Source: Apium graveolens
Taxonomy: Eukaryota; Streptophyta; Magnoliopsida; Apiales; Apiaceae
DNA length: 64,000 nucleotides
Assembly (NCBI RefSeq): GCF_009905375.1
Contig: NC_133650.1
Span: 290,334,423 to 290,398,422, forward strand
Reading direction: 5' to 3'
Part shown: positions 56,532 to 64,000 of the stretch, one piece after another
Layout: each line of letters starts with the position of its first letter
Numbering within the stretch: the first letter of the stretch is position 1
Translations under genes and position numbers: made by a program
Notes under the pieces: generated by a model
Seen by the model: only the letters and a program-made list of their open reading frames with translations
What the model was told of the DNA's origin: nothing
Database searches by the model: none

Positions 56532-58871
56532 CTAATGATTAGTTTTAAGGATCCAGACTTGTTTGGATCCTTTGGCCTTATTAAGTTTGTTAATATTTGC
56601 AGCGGATTTAGCATCAGAGTTTATGTTAACATTTTTCTTATCAGAATTTACACTATCAGACTTTGAATCAGAACTTACACTAGAAGGAACAATGGAAACT
56701 TTCTTTAAAGAAGGTTTTATTTGATAATAATCATAGTACAAACTATGATATTCCTTACAAGTATAAATGGAATGCCATAAACTACCATAATGAAAACAAG
56801 GATTTTGTGGTTTATATCTAACAGACTGACTCTTAACTCCTGACTTTGAAGGTAAGGAGTTTATGTTTTTATTCTTCCTGCAAAAAGAAGCCAGATGGTT
56901 AGAACTTCCACAGTTATGACACATTTTCCTAGGAGCATCAGGAACAGGCTTATAATCATTGCTTTTATTCACTCCTTCCTTTCCATTCCTATTTTTCCTA
57001 GGTGATTTTACCTTGTTTGCATTCTTAACATCTTTCAGCTTATGATTAAGCTGCTTCTTTATCATTAAGCCTATGTTTACTTCAACTGTCTTTTCCTATT
57101 TTAGTTTGTCAGAAGTTAATTCCTTTTTAACTTCTGATTTCTCATTATCAGACTTTACAGCTACAAACTTGACAGGTTTTAACTTTAGCTTTTGTTTAAC
57201 AACTACAGGCTTAATACTTTCAATTCCTTTATCATTCTTATCATCTCCATAACCTAAGCCCTCTTTCCAATTTTCACTACTTAACAAATTATGAGTTGTT
57301 CTGCCAGAGTTAGTCCAAGTCCTGATAACCTCTCTTTCCTTTTCTAACTCAGTTTTAAGAGATTCATTCATTTTTAGCACTTCATCCCTAACATAAAAAG
57401 CATCATCTCTATCTTTTTGAGTTTGATGGAACATAACTAACTCCTTTTCTAAGAAATCATTTATTTTCTTAAAAGCAATATTTTCAGAAGTTAATCTTTC
57501 ACATGTTAAAGTTTGATCTCTATAACTAACAAACATGGTTTTAAGATATCTTCTCAACTCATTTATATCATCAGTATGAAAGGCATAAGTAGTTTGAGGT
57601 GCCTTTGATTCAGCAGCTTCAGAGCTGCTTTCAGCACTTGCTTTATCAGCATTTGCCATCAAGGCATAATTCTCCTCACTTTCAGAATCTGAGGTGTCTG
57701 TCCAGCTTTTCTTCTTTGTGACAAGAGCCTTGCCTTTGTCACTCTTCACTTTCTTGCAATCAGGAGATATGTGACCTTTTTCACCACAGTTGTAGCATTT
57801 GACATTTGTATAATCTCCTCTGCCAGACTTTCCTCCTCTGCTCTCAGATCTTCTGAAATTCTTCTTATCAGAACTTGTGCCTTTCCTGGAAAACTTCTTT
57901 CCCTTCCTGAACTTCCTGTATGCAATCTTTGTGATCCCTTTCACCATAAGAGCGCACAGCTTCATCATCTCTTCATCAGCATATGTCTCAGGCAGGCTTT
58001 CAGATTCTGAGTCATCATCACTTTCAGAACTTGATGACTCAGTATCAGACTTTATGAAGAGAGCTTTACCCTTGTCTTTCCTTGAGGTAGCTGCCTTGAG
58101 GGATTCTTCTCCAGCCTTAAGAGCAACTGTCCTTGACTTTCCACCTTTCCTCTTGCTTCTTTGTTCCATCTCAAGTTCATGAGTCTTGAGCATTCCATTA
58201 ATTTCATCAAGAGTTGTTTCATCAAGATTGTAGTTGTCTCTTATTATTGTTGCCTTCAAATCCCAGCATTCAGGAAGAGCTAACATGAATTTCAGGTTTG
58301 AATCTTCAAGATCATACTCCTTATCAACCAGTGACAGATCATTCAAGAGTCTGACAAATCTATCATATAAATTAGTCAATGACTCATTAGCCTTTGAGTC
58401 AAAGTGTTCATACTCTTGAGTGAGTATTGTCTTCCAATTCTTCTTAATCGTATCAATTCCCTGACACCTTGTTTCCAGGGCATCCCATATCTCCTTTGCA
58501 GTCTTGCAGTTTATTACCCTGTTTGACATTACATTATCAATGGCACTATGCAGTAAGTGTCGTACCTTAGCATCCTTAGCAATTGATGCGATATCTTCAG
58601 CAGTGTAATCACTCTTCTCCTTTGGTACAGTCTTTGTTGCTTCACCTGCAACTGCAACCGCGAGCTTGGTTGGTTTGTGAGGCCCTTCCTTGATTCTATC
58701 AAGATATTCTGGATCGGTTGCTTCCAGAAACATGGTCATCCTCACCTTCCATATGGGATATTCAGATGGTCTCAATATGGGAACTCTGATGGTCTCATAG
58801 CGACTTTGAATTTGTGTCTTTGGAGGTTCTTCAGTTTTGGTGGGCTTAGTTGGAGTTTCTGTATCAGACAT
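56532..58871 (-). pseudogene. gag: gag of element C, nearly intact
   Basis: ATG 58871-58869 opens 591 codons, up to a single TAG (57095-57093, a Gln position in unit 1 of A); the same frame then runs to TAG 56534-56532. Capsid-type Gag region (PSEYPIWKVRM near residue 40), acidic Ser/Asp stretch, zinc knuckle CYNCGEKGHISPDC, a coiled coil of about 100 residues, then CHNCGSSNHLASFC and a damaged third knuckle whose second Cys is Tyr (CFHYGSLWHSIYTC). The terminal TAG and a following TGA lie in the same frame as protease. About 780 residues is long for a copia Gag. Confidence 0.92.
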
Positions 58872-58912
58872 GATTGTTTTTGGATCTTAAACTGTTTGTG
58901 TGTTAACAGACA

Positions 58913-58927
58913 GGCTCTGATACCACT
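58913..58927 (-). other. Primer binding site of element C
   Basis: AGTGGTATCAGAGCC on the minus strand, adjoining the 5' LTR. Confidence 0.93.
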
Positions 58928-59523
58928 TATTAGGTCACACACACACACTGTAGAGGGGGTGAATACAGTGTATAGTACAATCAAATCGAACTTTAATAAC
59001 TCAAGTAACAGAAAACAAACTTTATTGAAATAATAAACTCTGTTACAGTATGGAACTGTTACCTCTCAGTGATGAACAAATATCACGAGAGCTGCTAGGG
59101 TTACAATGAATAATCTTCTCGAATATGATAACACTTTTAGTGTAAACCCTATGTCTGTGTTTATATACTACACAGTTACAAGATAATCACTAATTGATAT
59201 GGAATATAATTCTGCTTCCTAAAATATATCAATCAGATATCTTTTCTTCCAAGTATTCTATTTTTCATAGAATTCCTTCTTCATGCATATCTCTTCTTAT
59301 GTTTATCTCGATCTTCTTTCCTTTAATCAGCTGTTATCCTTATCTGAACGTCCTTCAGTACTTAAGTTCTGATATCCATTTTCTGATGATTATCTCCTGA
59401 TAATATAAGTACTGATATCCTTAAGTCCTGACTTCCAGTAAGTATTGATTTATCCTGTTTAAGTAAGATCTGAAAACTAAACATAAATCATATTAGCCAT
59501 GACATTATCAAATATATCTAACA
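58928..59523 (-). repeat. 5' LTR of element C
   Basis: 596 bp. The plus-strand start is TATTAGG rather than TGTTAGG, a terminal G-to-A change that would block integrase recognition of that end in a re-formed copy. The other end is CTAACA. Confidence 0.94.
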
Positions 59524-59528
59524 AAGAT
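59524..59528. other. Target-site duplication of element C, right copy (AAGAT)
   Basis: Exact repeat of 46210-46214. Confidence 0.93.
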
Positions 59529-61112
59529 GACATGGATGACATAGATGAGCATCTTGCTTTTCTATCTAGGAGATTTGTCAAGCTCAAATTCAAGAAGAAT
59601 TTTGGAGCAGCTAAGTCAAACAAAAACATGGTTGATAAGTCCAAGTTCAAATGTTTCAAGTGTGGTTTGGCAGGTCATTTTGTAAATGAATGCAGAAAGT
59701 CTGATTCTGGTAAAAAGAAGTTTGAGCTTGTTGATTATAAACAGAAATATTTTGAGTTGCTCAAACAAAAGGAAAGGGCTTTCATCACACAAGAAAATGA
59801 TTGGGCTGCAGATGGATTAGAAGAGGATGAAGATACAAGCTATGTCAATCTAGCACTTATGGCCAAATCAGATGAAACAGAAGTCAGTTCATCCATCAAT
59901 TAGGTAATCACCACTAACCTAGCACATTTATCTAAAGCTGAGTGTAATGATGCTATAAATGACATATCTACTGAATTATACCATCTGCGTGTTACACTCA
60001 AGTCTCTCACTAAAGAAAATAATAAAATTAAATAGAAAAATTTGTTTTTGAGTGAAAGAAACAATGTGCTAGAAACTCAATTCATTTAGTTTGAAAATTT
60101 GAGAATAGAATGCAAGATTGCAAAGGATGAACTAACTGAATCCTTAAAGAAATAGGAGATTTTAAGAAATCGTCTTGAACGAGAATAGGAAGTAATTAAG
60201 GCATGAAAATCATCTAGAGATGTCCATGCTCAAATTACTAAAGTTCAATATATAGAATCTTTCTGTGATGAAGCCTGGAAAAAGAGTAAGGAGAAACTAG
60301 ATTCTAATTTGGTAAGAGGACTTTCAACGGATGTGGATTCGACGGATGATGAATGTTATCCATCGAAAGACCAAAAGGACTATCCATCGAAAGACAAGGA
60401 ATCACATATGTTGACTGAAAGAAAGCCAGTTAGCAAAGCTAAGCTAGCTAAATTAAATGAAAAATATGGATCAGTTTCTAAGAATGTTGTTCCGGGAAAA
60501 ATAAGTCAAGTGAAACAGAAGAAGAGAGTCAATATAGGGCATCTGTCTATCAAGCAATTAAATGATAGATTGGAGAAAATTGAAGTAAAAGCAAAGTCTA
60601 AAAGGAAAAACAATGGAAATGGGAAAGTGGGAATTACCAAACATAACAACTACACACCTGATAAATATGCACCAAGAAAAATCTGTGTTAAGTGTGGTAG
60701 TGTTAATTATTTGTCTGTTAACTGCAAACTTGACATGCCTGCTTCCATGTCTACACCTCCTTCATTTCCCAGCATGCCTACAATACCTGTGAATGTTATG
60801 CCTGCACATAATTTGAATGCACAGTTTGTTAATATGCCATTTACACAAAATCCTTACTATGCTGCATTTAGTATGCCACAAATGTCATTTAGCATGCCTT
60901 ACTGGAATAACATGTTTGCACAAAATATGCCTTTCCATGTTAATCAGCCTGTGCATAATAATTATGCAATGATGAATGGTTTTAAGGATTTTATTTAATT
61001 GGCTAAGGATGAATCTCAAATGCCTAAGCCAAATGAAGACAAGCCTAAGAAACCCAAGAAAAAGGCTAACAAAACAGGTGCCAAGGAAACTTGGGTAACA
61101 AAATCAACTTGA
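59529..61112 (+). pseudogene. gag: gag of element D, third segment
   Basis: Continues the Gag frame after element C. Zinc knuckle CFKCGLAGHFVNEC is at 59652-59693. A degenerate coiled-coil stretch with many stops follows (59901-60300). A second knuckle at 60684-60725 has His replaced by Tyr (CVKCGSVNYLSVNC). A Met/Pro/Asn/Phe-rich tail comes next (60730-60995). TAA 60996-60998 and TGA 61110-61112 end it. The TGA is in the same frame as protease, which begins four codons on. Confidence 0.85.
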
Positions 61113-61124
61113 TTTATTTGTTGT

Positions 61125-64000
61125 GTGCAGGGAAATAGAAAGAATCTTTGGTATTTGGATAGTGGGTGCTCAAGGCACATGACTGGAGATTCTACCCTGC
61201 TCACTGAGTTCAAGGAAAGAGCTAGCCCAAGTATCACTTTTGGAGATGACAGCAAGGGTTATACTGTGGGATATGGCTTGATTTCAAAGGACAATGTCAT
61301 CATTGAAGAAGTTGCCCTAGTGGATGGAATCAAACACAACTTGTTGAGTATCAGCCAGCTTTGTGATAAGGGAAACTCAATAACATTTAATTCCGAAGCA
61401 TGTGTTGTGACTAACAAGAGAAGCAACAAAGTGGTTCTCACTGAAGTGAGAAAAGGGAATATGTACCTAGCTGATTTCAACTCATCAAATGCAGAATCTG
61501 TCACTTGTCTATTTAGCAAGGCAAGTCAAGATGAAAGTTGGCTATGGCACAAGAAGTTATCCCACATTGACTTCAAGACTATGAATGAGCTAGTCAGGAA
61601 AGATTTGGTAAGAGTTATTCCTCAAGTGGAATTCTCAAAGGATGGACTGTGTGATGCATGTCAGAAAGGAAAGGAAATCAAGGCATCATTCAGAAAAAGC
61701 TTGATTCAATAATTGAAGAACCCTTACAATTACTACACATGGACTTATTTGGACCAGTCAACATATTGTCAATATTAAAGAAAATGTACTGTCTAGTAAT
61801 TGTGGATGATTTTTCCAAGTTCTGTTGGACATATTTTCTCAAGTCCAAAGATGAAGCTAGTGAAATCGTCATCAATCACATAAGACAAGTCAACAATCAT
61901 CCTGATTTCAAAGTAAGAAGAATCATGAGTGATAATGGAACTGAGTTCAAGAATAATGTGATGAGACTATTTTGTGAAGAGAATTGGATCATGCATGAGT
62001 TTTCTGTAACAAGGACCCCACAACAAAATGGAGTAGTGGAAAGGAAGAATAGATCTCTTATTGAAGCTGCAAGAACAATGCTTGAAGAGTCAAAGTTACC
62101 AACATATTTTTTGGGTAGAGGCTGTAAATATTGCATGCTATACTCAGAATATTTCTTTGATTAATCAAGAAAAATGCATGACACCCTACCAATAGTTCAA
62201 GAATAGGAAATCAACACTAAACTTTCTTCTTGTCTTTGGCTGTAAATGCTATATTTTAAGGAATCAAACAGATCAGCATGGGAAGTTTGATGTTAAAGCA
62301 GATAAAGGCATTTTTGTTGGATATGCAATAGGAAAAGCATATAGAGTCTACAATCTTAGAACCAACATTGTTATGGAATCTGTACATGTTGCATTTGATG
62401 ATAAATAGACTGAAGGACTTCAAGATGGAGATTTCTATGAAAGCCTCAAATTTGACAATGTTGAGATGGTTTATGAAGACAGTGATGATGAAAGTGATCA
62501 AGAACCAATGTCTAAGGAAAATGCAGAAAAATCTACAACTAATGAAGAACATAATTCAACATCTGTCGAAAGATCAAGTGCATCATCCATTGGAAGACAA
62601 TCTGCATCATCCGTCGAAAGGCAAAACTCAACATCCGTTGAGTCATCAATAGGATTTGAGGGCCAATACAGATCACAATCAGAAAGGACCCCAACTACAA
62701 GTCAAAGATCCACAAACTCAGGGGGAGTTTCTTCTAATTAAAACTCTTTTACATATTAAGACGATAATGAGGCCTCTTCATCTAGAGCTAATCTGCCACA
62801 ACAGAGAAAATGGACTAGAGATCACCCATGAACTGATCATTGGTGATGCATCTTCAAGAGTGCAAACAAGGAAAGAAACTCAAGATGAATGTCTATATAA
62901 CAGCTTTCTATCTCAGGAAGAGCCTAAAAAGGTAGAGGAAGCTCTATTGGATCCTGATTGAGTTTTTGCTATGCAGGAGGAGCTAAACCAATTTGAAAGG
63001 AATAAAGTATGGAAGCTAGTACCCAAGCCTAAAGGAAAGAATCCTATTAACACCAAGTGGGTATTCAGAAACAAGATGGATGAAAATGGCATAGTATTCA
63101 GGAACAAAGCTAGATTGGTTGCTAAGGGCTACTTTCGACAAGAAGGAATTGATTTTGATGAAACCTTTGCTCCTGTCACAAGACTTGAAGCCATTAGAAT
63201 CTTCCTAGCCTATGCAGCCCATGCCAGTTTTAAAGTCTATCAAATGGATGTTAAAAGTGCTTTTATAAATGGCGATTTGGAGGAGGAAGTCTATGTCAGT
63301 CAGCCTCCTGGTTTTGAAGACCCAAATTTTCCAGAATATGTCTACTATCTTTTAAAAGCACCTTATGGATTGAAGCAAACACCTAGAACCTGGTATGATA
63401 CTTTGTCAAAGTTTCTCTTAGAAAATCACTTCACTAGAGGTACTGCTGACAAAACCTTATTATTTAGAAATGTTAATGGCTCTGGTATACTTGTTCAAAT
63501 TTATGTAGATGGTATTATATTTGGCTCTACAAATGAAAAACTTTGCAAAAAGCTTGCCAAATTGATGCAAAATAAATATGAAATGAGAATGATGGGAGAA
63601 CTAACCTACTTTCTTGGTTTACAAGTTAAGCAAGTTAGTGATGGAATATTCATTAGTCAAACCTAATACATTTATGATCTTTTGCAGAAGTTTGATCTAA
63701 TGGATTGCATATCTGCAAAAAATACCATGGCCACTGCAACTAAACTTGAATTAAACACAACTGAAAAGTCTGTGGATATTTCAAGCTATAGAGGCATGGT
63801 TGGATCACTTTTATATTTAATAGCTAGTAGGCCATATATAATATTTGCTAGTTGTCTCTGTGCTAGATTTCAGGCTGATACTAGAGAATCTCATTTAATT
63901 GCTATAAAGAGAATTTTCAGATATCTCAAAGGAACACAAAAACTTGGCATTTGGTATGCTAGAGATTCTGGTTTTGATCTAACTGGTTATTCAGATGTAG
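61125..64000 (+). pseudogene. pol: pol of element D, cut by the window end
   Basis: Protease carries YLDSGCSRHMTGD near residue 10. The integrase zinc finger reads WHKKLSHID and CDACQKGK. Catalytic residues are Asp 61742, Asp 61931 and Glu 62039 (D,D35E). The RT box is YVDG at 63502-63513, with the second catalytic Asp replaced by Gly. RNase H is entered near 63920 and truncated at 64000. Lesions: frameshifts near 61690 and 62110, TAG 62198, TAA/TAG stops near 62407 and 62739, TGA 62959 (a Trp position) and TAA 63664. Its 3' LTR and any accessory ORF lie to the right of the window. Confidence 0.88.

Larger units (their letters stand above)
46215..59523 (-). mobile_element. Ty1/copia element C, near-complete, minus strand
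   Basis: 13,309 bp with two LTRs, PBS, gag, pol, a small extra gene, an accessory ORF and a polypurine tract, closed by AAGAT duplications. It belongs to the same family as array A: same PBS leader, LTR-end signature, gag layout and accessory ORF. The LTRs differ by roughly 15-20 substitutions over 595 bp by eye. Only a handful of stops and frameshifts break its genes, so it is the best-preserved element in the window. Confidence 0.95.

Overview
This window is plant nuclear DNA made of nested LTR retrotransposons; I see no host gene, rRNA, tRNA or CRISPR array. Nearly everything is Ty1/copia. The elements have initiator-Met-tRNA primer binding sites (TGGTATCAGAGC), GGGGGAGAT or AAAAAGGGGAAGAT polypurine tracts, long Gag proteins with more than one zinc knuckle, the Pol order protease-integrase-RT-RNase H, and an extra ORF between pol and the 3' LTR. 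This architecture is typical of the SIRE (Maximus) lineage of large eudicot genomes. The exact host cannot be read from the window.

Four elements and a solo LTR are stacked. (D) A plus-strand copia is the oldest layer. Only the last 8 bp of its 5' LTR remain (42502-42509), then its PBS, a gag split into three pieces (42566-42904, 45742-46209, 59529-61112) and pol from 61125 to the window end. (B) A very large minus-strand copia lies in D's 5' LTR. Its 5' LTR is 39163-42501, gag-pol 39084-33447, an accessory ORF 30028-28487, and its 3' LTR runs from 3061 off the left edge. Its LTRs are about 3.3 kb and the whole element would be about 19 kb without later insertions. (A) A plus-strand tandem array LTR-internal-LTR-internal-LTR (3677-27149) lies in the 3' non-coding part of B, with one 5-bp target duplication (CAGTT) around the entire array. 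(Solo LTR) A 2.8-kb LTR, probably Ty3/gypsy, lies in D's gag (42905-45736, duplication TGATG). (C) A minus-strand, relatively well preserved 13.3-kb copia of the same family as A also lies in D's gag (46215-59523, duplication AAGAT). D's gag reading frame continues across both insertions once they and one target-site copy are subtracted.

Every element is inactivated. The two internal units of A share at least six in-frame stops and two frameshifts at a constant 11,593-bp offset, so the array was duplicated after the element had already decayed. C is the best copy for reading this family: a 591-residue Gag piece, a 697-residue integrase-RT piece and a 600-residue accessory piece are uninterrupted.

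The least familiar parts lie between pol and the 3' LTR. A and C carry a roughly 1,200-codon accessory ORF with a TATA-like site just upstream. It has an N-terminal globular domain, a basic/acidic switch region and coiled coil, and no visible signal peptide or membrane span, so the usual 'envelope-like' label fits poorly. B carries a shorter ORF with a similar N-terminal pattern, possibly behind an intron-containing leader. C alone carries an additional 84-codon mini-gene (51741-51487, minus) with its own TATA box. All four elements also interrupt the gag/pol frame at the same place, next to an AG|G that resembles a 3' splice site.
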